Origin: Pelobates cultripes
Lineage: Eukaryota; Chordata; Amphibia; Anura; Pelobatidae
Assembly: GCA_933207985.1 (NCBI GenBank)
Contig: OW240917.1
Span: 104,318,756-104,382,755, forward strand
DNA: 64,000 nt
Direction: 5' to 3'
The notes below the pieces were generated by a model. That model was given only the letters and a program-made list of their open reading frames with translations, was not told the DNA's origin and ran no database searches. Numbering within the stretch: position 1 is the first letter of the stretch; each line of letters opens with the position of its first letter. Shown in pieces: positions 12,644 to 22,847 of the stretch. Position numbers and translations under genes: made by a program.

Positions 12644-13490
12644 GCTTTTTGCAAGTAAACTAGAATTTTAAGTACTAATTGCTGGATGGGAGCTAGCAAA
12701 CAAATATAGCAAAAACCTTGGTGGGATGAGGGCTAATCACGTGGTGGCACCACATTAAAAAACAGCCCCTAGAGATCACTATGACTTTGAAGGGAGCTTT
12801 AGGTGGAGGCATAACTGGTAAACAATGTAATGTAATAAAAAAATAGTAAATGGGCATTGATTGTGTCCCAGTCTCTAGAAAGTCCCTATCCCATTGGTTT
12901 AGGGGCTGTATAAAAACATGGGGACCCACTTGTGGGATCTACAATAAGCAGCTAGTACCCACTTATTCCAGGTATGGGTGTCTCCGCCATTTTTTAATAG
13001 TGATCTGTCTGCACCTCATTATTTATACTTACATTTTTACTTATATGTGGGGGGACAGGGGATACCAGTACCGCACAATACTTAATCCCATCTGCATAGG
13101 ATGTGGCCTTTCTAGCTGACTGGACAGCAATGACTACTCAGTCACCAGTTTTTAGTTGCAGAGTTCAGCCACTGGCTGTTTAGTAGATATGCCCCTACCT
13201 ACAGCATGCCAGGTAGGGGCTTATTACTACACATTGAGTCCACATTTGGAGGTTGTTAAATTTGTATTCCAATGGTCACATGCAGCACTGGGTGATTTTG
13301 CCCTATTCAGTACAGGGTAATTCACATTTTAGTGAATTACCATGAAAGTGTCTTCTGGAAGAAACATGCTTTAAATACGTTTTACTGGTCTTCCTTTTTG
13401 TCAACCTTTTGGTCACTTCTTAGCTGAACTCTGAATAAAATTAACATTTAAAACCTGTCTCCTAACCATCAACCATCTTTTTTTCCCCAT
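12644..13490. other. Unassigned sequence with a perfect 10-bp hairpin
   Basis: No gene is recognised. GCCCCTACCT (13191-13200) pairs perfectly with AGGTAGGGGC (13211-13220) around a 10-nt loop. It may belong to an old MITE, but no termini were found. Confidence 0.5.
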
Positions 13491-13499
13491 TTGTTGGTT

Positions 13500-13830
13500 G
13501 GAATGCAGACCTCTAATCTATCATGGAAAACTAAGCTGTGCATTGCTCTATGTATCTTTGAAGCACCATGCACACATACATTTGTTCAGTTGCTTGACCA
13601 CATTTTGCTACGGAGATATAGAATTCAGCCGAACAGCAGCAACCGAATGCACAAATCTACTAAGCCCTTGGACCTGTGGAAAATATTGGAGTACACTAAA
13701 CTCTTCATCATATTTCTGGAACAAATTTAACATCAAACTGGTTTTGTGACATTGTGCATTGTCTAGCAAGAAGAAACTATTAGAATCTATTAGAATCTGG
13801 CTATGAAAATGAATAAATATTAAAAAAACT
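13500..13830 (-). mobile_element. Tc1-like transposase C-terminal fragment
   Basis: The minus frame reads LLDNAQCHKTSLMLNLFQKYD then EEFSVLQYFPQV. This matches the region around the second catalytic Asp of Tc1 transposases (usually 'DNAPCHxx...VLxWPxQSPDLNPIE'). The copy loses similarity after the VLQ block, where the third acidic residue should lie. It is a different lineage from the relic at 6945-7890. Confidence 0.75.
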
Positions 13831-13945
13831 CGATAAGCCTTCAATTTGAACATTTGAAAGACTTCAATAGGAGAATTACTCATGATTGAACTATTAAAAT
13901 AAACAGGAGAGCAGAGCCTGGGAACAGACTAAAAAAATATATAGG

Positions 13946-14585
13946 GTTTAGAGCAGTGGTTCCCAAACTTTTTAGGTTCAAGGCGCCCTTAATATTTTAG
14001 TATTTTTCCAAGGCACCCCAAGTCAAAATTTCTAGGTTGTATATCTGTACAGCACTGTGGCATTTACTGGCGCTATAGTGTAATGTACAGTGTTGGTGTT
14101 TGAAGGGTTGCTTGTATACATTTATTGTGTTTTAATACAGAGGTGTGTTTGTATGCAATGTTTGCGTTTGATTGCAGGGGTGTGTCTGAATGTAATGTTC
14201 ACTTTTAAATGTGGATGTACATTTATGGGAAGTATTAAATGTAATATTTGTGTTAGATTGCGGAGTGTACTTGTATGTTGTGCTGTTGTTTCACTGATTG
14301 TATGTATGCACATACACTATTACATACATATAAAATTACATACTTACACAGATACTCCAGATACTCATGCACATTAACACACAGATGCATAGAAATACAA
14401 TGACACATACACACAAATTCATATAGACACCGACACATACACACACATAGATACACACTGACATACACACACAAACATTGATGCATGCCCACACCATGAC
14501 ACAGATACACACACTGACATAAAAAGACACACCCTGACACACTGAGGCACATAGACAGATATGTGCGCACACACAGAAACACATT

Positions 14586-14625
<40 letters not shown>

Positions 14626-15375
14626 GATGCACAACCTGACACACACAAACACACACCTGACACACACACACACACACACATACACCCATACATATAAACA
14701 TACACATTCATACATACACTCACACACATAGATACATACACATGCGCACACACACACACATACACATACATTCATACATACTTACACACATTCAAACACT
14801 CATACACATACACACACTCATACAAATATACACACTCATGCACTCATGCTTACACACTCAAACACACACACACTCACTCATACTCACACTCATATATACA
14901 CTCAGACACATACAAACACTCATACACATACACACACTCATACACATACACACATACAAACACTCATACTCACACTAATATACACACTCACACACACTCA
15001 AACCCATACAAACACTCACACACAAGGGCTTTTTTATATCTCCAGCCACCCTCCTGTTAGCTTACCTTGTGTGTCCATGAGGGTGGCTTGAAGTCCTGGT
15101 CCTGCTCTTCATGCTCCTCTGCCCTCATTTTGTGGCTGCCTCCTCTCCCTCCCGTGCCGTCTCCCAGCCTGTCACTTCCTCCCAGCCAGCCAACATTACA
15201 GGGGCCCGATTGCAGTCTTAAAGAACTGCGGCACTCGACCGAGTCCCTGTTGAGCATTAATGTTTCCCTGGTGCTATAATCATAGAATCGTGGAAACTTT
15301 CCACGGCACCCCTGTGTGCACGTTGCAGCGCCCCAGGGCACTGCGGCATACAGTTTGGGAACCTCTGGTTTCGAG
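13946..15375. mobile_element. hAT non-autonomous element carrying a long CA array
   Basis: The element is 13954-15367. Its left end is CAGTGGTTCCCAAACT, and the right end read in reverse is CAGAGGTTCCCAAACT, so 15 of 16 bases match. The flanks GTTTAGAG (13946-13953) and GTTTCGAG (15368-15375) are an 8-bp target duplication with one mismatch, as expected for hAT. Inside are about 700 bp of degenerate CA/CATA repeats (14315-15030) with a pure AT run at about 14588-14618. A GC-richer stretch then follows (15060-15360). It encodes no transposase; the long cysteine/valine-rich frames are repeat artefacts. Confidence 0.92.
14315..15030. repeat. Degenerate CA/CATA tandem array inside the hAT element
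   Basis: Words such as ACACACTCATACAAACACTC recur with 2-bp and higher-order periodicity, interrupted by (AT)n near 14588-14618. Confidence 0.95.
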
Positions 15376-16082
15376 TTTGAAGGACAAATATACAGAAAAA
15401 AAAATACCCAAGAGAGACAGTGTGCATAACCTTCTTTGTTCTGAGGTTTGTAGAAATCACATTGTAACAAAGTTAGGAAACATTTTTTGTGAGTAGGAGA
15501 TGCTGTAATTTTTTTTTTTTTTAAACAAAAAGATCTCAACAGTAATGGAGTTAATTGTTATGTAACTAATGATATAGCTTTTTACTACTTCCCTTTCAAG
15601 AACATATCTAGTAGTATCATAGTATATAGTTGTTTTAAAAGAGTTTAGATTGCAGTGAACATATTACACCACTCACCAGTGGACTTATTTGCTAGTAACA
15701 CCTGCTTCACCGAAATGTAGAGTTTTATGTAAACATTTGCAAAGTAATGAAAAAGCACATGATAACAACAAAAAAATCTCAAAAGAAAGGAGCATCTGTA
15801 ATTATTACCATATTTTTTGTACACGTTTAGGCCGAAGGGTTGCTTTCATTCCTTTATTTTGATAATTATTTTTTGAAATATATAAAGGATTTTTTTTTTT
15901 TTTGTAATGCTCAATGGGTGGTTTCCCATACCTTCAAAATGAAATAATGTATTCAATTGGATGCCTTCAGTGGGTGTTTTGTAAGTGGAAGCAGCTGTTT
16001 AACTGTTATGCCTTTTCTTACCTATTTGCTATCTTCATTCTTCTCATGCATTCATTTCTAACTGATTCAAGAAGAACGCACA
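15376..16082. other. AT-rich sequence, nothing recognised
   Basis: T runs at about 15510-15522 and 15890-15903. No element boundary or gene is seen. Confidence 0.55.
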
Positions 16083-16294
16083 GCTGTTTATTTTACTTAC
16101 ACATTGCACCCTCTCTACAGAAGCAGAATACTTAATGTTCTTCTTGGGTTTGGAAATAAAAATGAAAATGATATTGTATATCCACATTTCCATGCGTATG
16201 ATTTGACATTCATCTCATTATATACATTATTGATGTTTTGCTAGTTAACGTTTACACAGTTCTAAAATAATTGGACTTTCATGTATGTATGTGA

Positions 16295-16343
<49 letters not shown>

Positions 16344-16628
16344 TATAATTATTACATATATAATATATATGAATGAAAGTCCAACTATTTTAGAGTATTC
16401 AAAGTTTACACAGTACTAAAATAGTTGCACTTTTATGTATAGAACTGTGTAAACATTGAATAGCAAAACATCAATAACGTATATAATAATGTGAATATCA
16501 AATCATCTGCATAGAAATGTGAATATACAATATGATTTTAATTTTTTTCTTTCAAAATCCAAAATGCACCATATGCATATTGCTTCTGAAGAAAGGGTGC
16601 AATGTGTAAGTAAAATAAACTATAGAGT
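16083..16628. repeat. Large fold-back (inverted repeat) with AT-repeat centre
   Basis: The left arm (about 16083-16275) begins 'tgtttattttacttacacat'. The right arm (about 16437-16628) is its diverged reverse complement, ending 'atgtgtaagtaaaataaac'. Shared words include GTTTACACAGTTCTA and GATGTTTTGCTA. Between them lie an (AT)n tract at 16300-16340 and a second, shorter inverted pair based on GAAAGTCCAACTATTTTAG. No target duplication was identified. It resembles a foldback or MITE-like element of unknown superfamily. Confidence 0.8.
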
Positions 16629-16786
16629 TAAAACTATGATTGAATGTGTAGTCAAAGCTGTTGAATGTGGGTTTACAGTGAAGTATCAGCTAAACTAATC
16701 TAGTGGGAAATATACTCTCACCCATATGACAGTTCTTAAAATGAATAAAACATTTGTCAAAATGTACATATTTGTGTCTGTCCTTG

Positions 16787-17178
16787 TAGGTATATAATTA
16801 AGTTACTCCTTCTTGTTAGACTATAAACAATTTTGCATCCAAGGACTGCCATAGGATGGGCCGCTGTAGTCTATTTGAGCCAAGTCATTTTGCTTTTAAA
16901 GACCTGCTGTATATGTATAAGACTATGTAGCCCATTTGAGCCAGATGGATTAAAAGGAATTTGATACAGACTGGCTGAAACAAATTCAACATGGAGTAAG
17001 AATCCAGGTATAACATATGATTTCAGTTTACCTGCAAATAATATATTTTTGTCTCTCTTTTTCAATATATAATTCTCTTAGTCCTTCTAGTTAGACAATA
17101 AACAGTCTAAAGACTGCCACAGGATGTGACTCCTTTAGTCTATTTGGGCTAGGTAATCTTGCTTTACCAGGGCTGCTT
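16787..17178. repeat. Diverged direct repeat pair
   Basis: About 16790-16912 and 17066-17172 share 'tatataatt...tccttctnGTTAGAC...ATAAACA', 'GACTGCCA(t/c)AGGATG' and 'TAGTCTATTTG(a/g)G' in the same order. This looks like an old tandem duplication of a unit of about 275 bp. Confidence 0.7.
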
Positions 17179-17400
17179 AAGAACGGTTCTTATTGACCCA
17201 ATGCAAGACAGGTGTTTTAGAAGATGGCAGAGTTACTTTATGGAAAATCTGTGCTGAATTTAAATATCAGGTTGGCTGTAGTTAAATGAAAATAAAATGT
17301 AAGAATTTCTGACGAAGATATGGTTAGTATTAACAGCATATTATGCATACATGTCTGCGTAACATTAATAGTATAGGATTCATTTATACATGAATACATG

Positions 17401-17944
17401 TTAAACGAACACTCCAAGCACCAGTGCTACTTTCATGCATTTGAAGTTTTGGCCTCATTATACTGTTTTTTTAATTGCTCATATCTTTATTGTTTTTTTA
17501 ATATGAATGCTGCATGACAAGCCTGCCTCTTTAGCCACACCCCCTCACACTAGAAAAATACTTCCTACTCAAATGTATGCACACAGCTCAGCCACTGACA
17601 GCACTTAATGATGTGCACAACAAAACAACTTGTATTAGAAAGACAGGGCACCCAGAGAGACATATAGTAATTATATCACTTCATGTTTATAGTTTATCTG
17701 TGTTTCTGCATTCAGGTTGTGTATTAAGAACAGCTCACTCAGTGCTGCTGGGACTGAGACTGTGTGCAATCCTTTGATAAAGACATCTTTCTGGCATGAG
17801 GTGGCGTGGTTAAGGAGGCAAGCTTATAGTGCAGCACTCTGTCAAATATTTATTTTGTACAAAACTATAACCATCTGAACATAAAAAACATCAAAATCTA
17901 TTATTCATGTTACAGTTTTATGGGTTCACAGAGTGTCCCTTTAA
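17401..17944. mobile_element. TTAA-flanked MITE
   Basis: It starts TTAAACGAACACTCCAAGCACC and ends GAGTGTCCCTTTAA, whose reverse complement TTAAAGGGACACTC matches the left end. TTAA at both sides suits a piggyBac- or Kolobok-type target. About 544 bp, no coding capacity. Confidence 0.72.
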
Positions 17945-18165
17945 CTAGCCTTGTGCAAAAATCTGTTTTACCCTGTTTGTCTGAATCAATTCCTTGTAAT
18001 CCACACCCAAATGAATCAATGTGTCCATGATTTACCTGTGACGATTTATTCAATAGATAAGGTCCACAGATAAATCCAGATTGAATTGAATCATTTGGGT
18101 GTTTATTAAAATGAATGTGGGCGGACAAACTGGCTGAAATTAATTTTTGCACAAGTCCAATTTTA
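17945..18165. mobile_element. Small inverted-terminal-repeat element
   Basis: The left end reads CCTTGTGCAAAAATCTG, and the reverse of the right end reads GGACTTGTGCAAAAATTAA. The subterminal parts (ACACCCAAATGA, CAGTTTGTC-like words) also pair, so about 220 bp can fold into a hairpin. It directly abuts the TTAA MITE on its left. The superfamily is unclear. Confidence 0.6.
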
Positions 18166-19180
18166 ACTTTGTATATATTAACATATGAAATTTACACTGA
18201 AACTATGCTCACGTTAATGCTCATGTACATACATTTATAAGGATGCCACCCTGATATATATTTATTTTAAAAATATACACACACACACATATTTATATGG
18301 TACAATTGCATGCTCACACTGACTCCATTCATATAAATGACACTAACAAAAAACAATTGGAATATTTAAAACTGCGAAGTGTAGTGAAACTTTGTGCATA
18401 AAAAAGAAAGAGTGCTACAAACAGTAGTGTATAATCCCACCATATAAACAAATTTAGTGCTGATTAAACAACACCAAAAATTAGTAGAACATGTAAAACA
18501 ATTGTTAATATTTACCCAAATTGAATAAGGTGACTGTAAACAGGAGTCACACAGACTATGATGTAAAAAAGAAAAGAAAAGCAAAAATAGTGCAAATCTG
18601 TGAAATTCTACCAAATGGTTATTTAACTTCAAATGAGCAACTCACCTGGAATATATCTAATATATCCCTGACTCTTGGAAATGCAGCAGATGGTGTCATT
18701 GCAGTTTCCACCACACATTCTGGATGAATAATTTGGTAGTAAATTTTCCTCAGCAATAAACACACACACAAAAATAATAGTGCAGATTGTGCTTAATTAT
18801 GAATTAGTATATAGGCCAAGTAAAACCTCACTCACATGGACAATAACTGAAGGATACTGGCTCAAGTATGGATAGCAATGTGCTCTGTAGGGATAGCACC
18901 ACCTTTAAATGGAGACAGGAACCCAACAGCTAATTTCAGGCAGTCAGGTGAATGAATCTAGAGTAAAACCTTTATTACTTACTAAAAAGCCACTTGGCTG
19001 AACATAAAAATAGCAAATAAAAACAATAAATAAATGTCCTGAAACTTTTGGCTGGCCTCTGATACATATTTTGCTGTAGTTGATCAGCTTAGTTAGTCAG
19101 TATTCTACTTCTGCGATGTCTCAAAAGGACCTAAAACCAGAAAAAGTGTCCCCAATCAGAGCAAATCAATGAAGAGAGAG
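18166..19180 (-). mobile_element. Possible Penelope-like element tail with decayed ribozyme core
   Basis: Reading the minus strand, about 19075-19043 has CAGAGGCCAGCCAAAAGTTTC. This could be a hammerhead core after CpG decay: a short GGC/GCC stem II followed by a GAAAC-like box. The downstream text 'aataaaggttttactctag' (minus) fits the tails of other Penelope-type copies here. No RT or GIY-YIG segment was found, so this is tentative. The 18166-18380 part shows only a short CA run. Confidence 0.35.
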
Positions 19181-19660
19181 GGTGGACCAGAAGTGGGTGT
19201 TAAAGAAGAATAACATCTACCCATGTAAGTGTAGGGGTCAAGTAAGTGATGTCAGGTTCCGTTTAACAATGTCAGGATTTTGCAATTTATGCATTAAACG
19301 GCCCCAAATTGCTCTGATTTTAGCAGGATCAAATGCCACCAGACAGATGAAATCTGAGCCAATATTTTTAAAAAAAAAATCTAAATCATTTGCCTATTGG
19401 CAGTGCTAGCAACCAGAAGGCAAGTAGTTAAAAGCCTTGGCACTGCAAGGGGTAATTATGTGACAACTGGGCAGTCTTACAAGCCATCCGGCACGTTAAA
19501 AAATGTTTTCATTAAATCAATAAATAGAATTAAAAAAATGTCTGTAAGACCCCCATATTACTATAAATCTCCAATCAATCAGTGTGCTCTGGCATGCAAG
19601 CTCATTTATATGTAGACTTGCTAAGCTAAGTCTCAAAGGATGCTCACTGTTGTAAATAAA
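19181..19660. other. Unassigned sequence
   Basis: No gene, array or terminal repeat recognised. Confidence 0.5.
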
Positions 19661-20060
19661 AGTCGTCGTCCCCCCCCCCCTAAATCCAATAAAGGAGGAC
19701 CTGAAAAAAGGTTGGGAACCTATTAAAATAATTAACACGGGGGGGGGAGGGAGTTATAAAACTAAATGGGAGACCTAGTGACCCCCCGGGTCCTCACCAA
19801 TTAGCATTGGGTGGGAGCCCTAAATAATAATGGGGAGGACCCATTAGTGGCAGGTGGAAGCCCTAAATGATAGGGGGAGCCTGCTGTCTGCCACCCTAGG
19901 CCTCCACCCATTAGTGGCAGGTGTGGACCCTAAGTGATAAGGGGGGACCTATTGTCTTCCCTCCAAGTGATAAGTCGGGGACTTCCTACAGTAGCAGCAG
20001 GTTGGGGCTCTAAATGATAAGGGTGAGCACCTATTGTTTCCCCCTACCCCCATCCATTAG
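19661..20060. repeat. Degenerate GC-richer minisatellite
   Basis: Units built from 'cccattagtggcaggtg...ccctaaatgataaggggg...cctattgtc' recur about four to five times with strong drift, after a C10 run and a G9 run near 19670-19750. Confidence 0.75.
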
Positions 20061-20342
20061 CAATGAGTAGTTGGCTGAAAGACCAGTTTTGGTCTCCCAG
20101 TTTTTTAGTAGATATCTCCTTAATACCTATGGGAATTAGGGAGCTAGCTACTAAATGCCTGCGAAATACAGCCACATTGGAATTGAATTCTTCGAAAGAA
20201 ATTCCAAGCCGAAAAAATTAAATTCAATCAATTTGTCAGCGCCCTACTCTAAAGGAAAGGAAATTCCGTCACAGTGAATGAACAGTCCGAAATGAAGGAG
20301 GAGAGTGAGAATTATGGCAAAGTAGTCCCTACTTTGTCTTAA
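20061..20342. other. Unassigned repeat-like sequence
   Basis: Text of repeat character (ctacttaatacctatggg, gaattcttcgaaagaaattcc) without termini. It ends at the TTAA that borders the next element. Confidence 0.4.
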
Positions 20343-21465
20343 CGTATATACTCGAGTATAAGTCGAGTTTTTCAGCACATTTTTTGTGCTGAAAAACCCC
20401 CACTCGACTTATACTCGAGTTAATGTCTGTATTATGGCAATTTACATTGCCATAATACAGACAAGGACCGCCGGGCTCTTTACAAGCCCGCCGGTCCTGT
20501 TGGGGGCTGACAGTGAGAGGTTACTTACCTTCCTGCAGCTACTGTCAGCTCCCTTCTCCTCCGTGCAGCTCTTCTGACAGCTCCCACTGGAAGTCTCGCG
20601 AGACCGCGGGGTCTCCGCGAGACTTCCAGTGGGAGCTGTCAGAAGAGCTGCACGGAGGAGAAGGGAGCTGCAGGAAGGTAAGTAACCTCTCACTGTCAGC
20701 CCCCCCTCCTGCACAGCCCATCCACTGGACCACCAGGGAGTGAGAGCCCCCCTCCCTGGCCAGCTAACAAGCAGGGAGGGGGGACAAAAATTAAATTAAA
20801 AATACAAAAAAAAATACAATAAAAACTATTAAAATAAAAAAAAATTAAATATTAAAATAAAAAAAACTTCAATATTCAAATAAAATAAAAGAAAAAACTT
20901 AATATTAAAAAATAAAAACCTTAAATATTCAAATAAAATAAAATAAAAAACTTAATATTAAAAAAATAAAAAACTTAAATATTCAAATAAAATAAAAGAA
21001 AAAAACGTACAATATTAAAATAAAAAATTTATAATAAAAATGCCCTCCTTCCACCCAGTTCACACACACACAAACACACACTCATACAAACACACACTCT
21101 GCATTATATACACACACACTCATAAACAATCTGCATTCTACACACACACTCATACAAACACAAACACACTCTGCATTATATACACACAGAGTGTGTGCGT
21201 ATATAATGCAGAGTATGTGTGTTTGTATGAGTGTGTGTGTAGAATGCAGATTGTTTATGAGTGTGTGTGTTTGTATGAGTGTGTGTGTATATAATGCAGA
21301 GTGTGTTTGTATGAGTGTGTGAGTATATAATTCTAAAATCACAGAATTTCATAGTCCCAAGTTTTACCCTCGACTTATCCACGAGGCATAGCATATTTCA
21401 CAATTGTTGGTCACAAAACTGCCCTCGACTTATACATGAGATCGACTTATACACGAGTATATACG
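20343..21465. mobile_element. DNA transposon-like element built of nested palindromes
   Basis: The terminal inverted repeats are CGTATATACTCG(A/T)GTATAAGTCGA, 24 bp with one mismatch (20343-20366 and 21442-21465). Inside lie three separate palindromes. The first is 20351-20419, centred on a GTGCTGAAAAA pair. The second is about 20498-20707, a near-perfect inverted repeat of about 100-bp arms with a CpG-rich centre. The third is about 21061-21330, where the left half is a CA-rich repeat and the right half its TG-rich mirror. Between the second and third is an A-rich tandem tract (20785-21040). No clear target duplication: TTAA sits directly left, and another TTAA lies 7 bp past the right end. 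No transposase is encoded. Confidence 0.85.
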
Positions 21466-21564
21466 GTATGTGTTAAAGAAAACTTGATCAGAAAGAAAGA
21501 AAAGAAGAACAGATTCTGAGAGAGGAAGGGAAGATTAAATGAATGGGAAAAGGTAAGTTTGATG

Positions 21565-21662
21565 TGACAGTGCCACTTTAAAAAGCCTGCAGGGACAGGC
21601 AATAGACACCAGAACAACTACATTAGGCTGTATTTGTTCTGGTGACTATAGTGTCTCTTTAA
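21565..21662. mobile_element. End fragment of a TTAA MITE
   Basis: CACCAGAACAA and TTGTTCTGGTG form a hairpin, followed by ACTATAGTGTCTCTTTAA ending at 21662. This is the terminal layout of the TTAA family; the other end is missing. Confidence 0.7.
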
Positions 21663-22769
21663 GCTAGTGGTGCTCTTCTAGGATGAACAATAGTGCAGGA
21701 GTCAGCAAAAGCACAGCATGAAATGCCTTTGTGATTAATTTACAAGGGTTTCCCTAACCAAAGGTTAATTGTGCTTGTATATAATAAAATTGATATAGCA
21801 GAATATGTATTAAATGTTTTTAGAACTTTTTTTTGTCTGATATCTGTGCCCTACTTTGATCTGTCTGTTTCTCTGTTAATAAAAAATAAGGAATAATAAA
21901 TCCTCAGATCAATTAGAATAAATGTAGGTATCCTCTATTAGGAAAACTAATGTCTGCTGTCACCCTTGGAAACAGGTACTTATATCCCAAAACTTAAATT
22001 TATGCTACAAATCATCCTAACTCCAGCAGATGGCTCAGTGGCATATTGACATTTTGCCATCAGAAAGTATGATACTAGAGAATAAGCTAATTAAATCTCA
22101 TTAATTAAAATATTTAATGTCAATTCCCTGTGGTTGTGTTCTGCCCGAAAAAAATACTTTATCTGTTTCATTCATTGCAATCACTGTACATATTAAATGA
22201 GATAAGAAAAGTATATGTAGCACATTACTTTTGGATGCTTCGGATGTAACATGACACCTCTTTTTAACAGTCTACAGTGTGAAAATGTTACAGGGGCAAT
22301 AACCTTTTCAAGCAGTTGACAGATTGTCAGTTAGAAGCTGTTATTTCTTTATTAAAACAATAATCTTTTCTGGGAAAAGGTTTCAAATGCTTTATAAAGT
22401 AAAGAGCAGATATATCAAGATTTATAATTGTGCTCTACAAAAAATCTAACCTGGACAATTCCGTACAATACTGTATGTATTCAACATTAATGTATAATAT
22501 AACAACACATTGTTAGGTGATACTGTGTCACAATTTCTTTTTAATATAGTTGCCACTTAGTGAAAAAAGTGTCACTTTAATTCCATACATACAGTACATA
22601 GTAAGGGCCAAATAAATGGTAGTTCAGCCTCTCCAAAAAAGGTTAGGCTTTATTATTTTCCATAAACTTATACTGTATATTAAGAAAAGATAAAGAACTT
22701 ACCGATTTAACTCCCTTGGCTTTCAGACATTCATATACTGTGTATTTTGTGCATAAGTATTTAATGCCT
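21663..22769. other. AT-rich sequence, nothing recognised
   Basis: No gene or repeat boundary visible. Confidence 0.6.
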
Positions 22770-22847
22770 TTAACCACTTAAGGACCAAACTTCTGGAATA
22801 AAAGGGAATCATGACATGTCACACATGTTGTGTCCTTAAGGGATTAA
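22770..22847. mobile_element. Complete 78-bp TTAA micro-MITE
   Basis: TTAACCACTTAAGGAC opens and GTCCTTAAGGGATTAA closes the element; these are near-perfect inverted ends with TTAA at both borders. The middle ACATGTCACACATGT is also palindromic. Too small for any gene. Confidence 0.8.

Noticed and set aside
14253..14775. Cys/Val-rich minus-strand frames of 118-172 codons
   Set aside because: Same artefact of a CA/CATA array within the hAT element at 13954-15367.
14315..15030. CRISPR-like regular repeats
   Set aside because: No constant repeat with unique spacers; it is a degenerate microsatellite in eukaryotic DNA.
15057..15539. Minus-strand frame of 160 codons
   Set aside because: It crosses the terminal repeat and target duplication of the hAT element and shows no domain.
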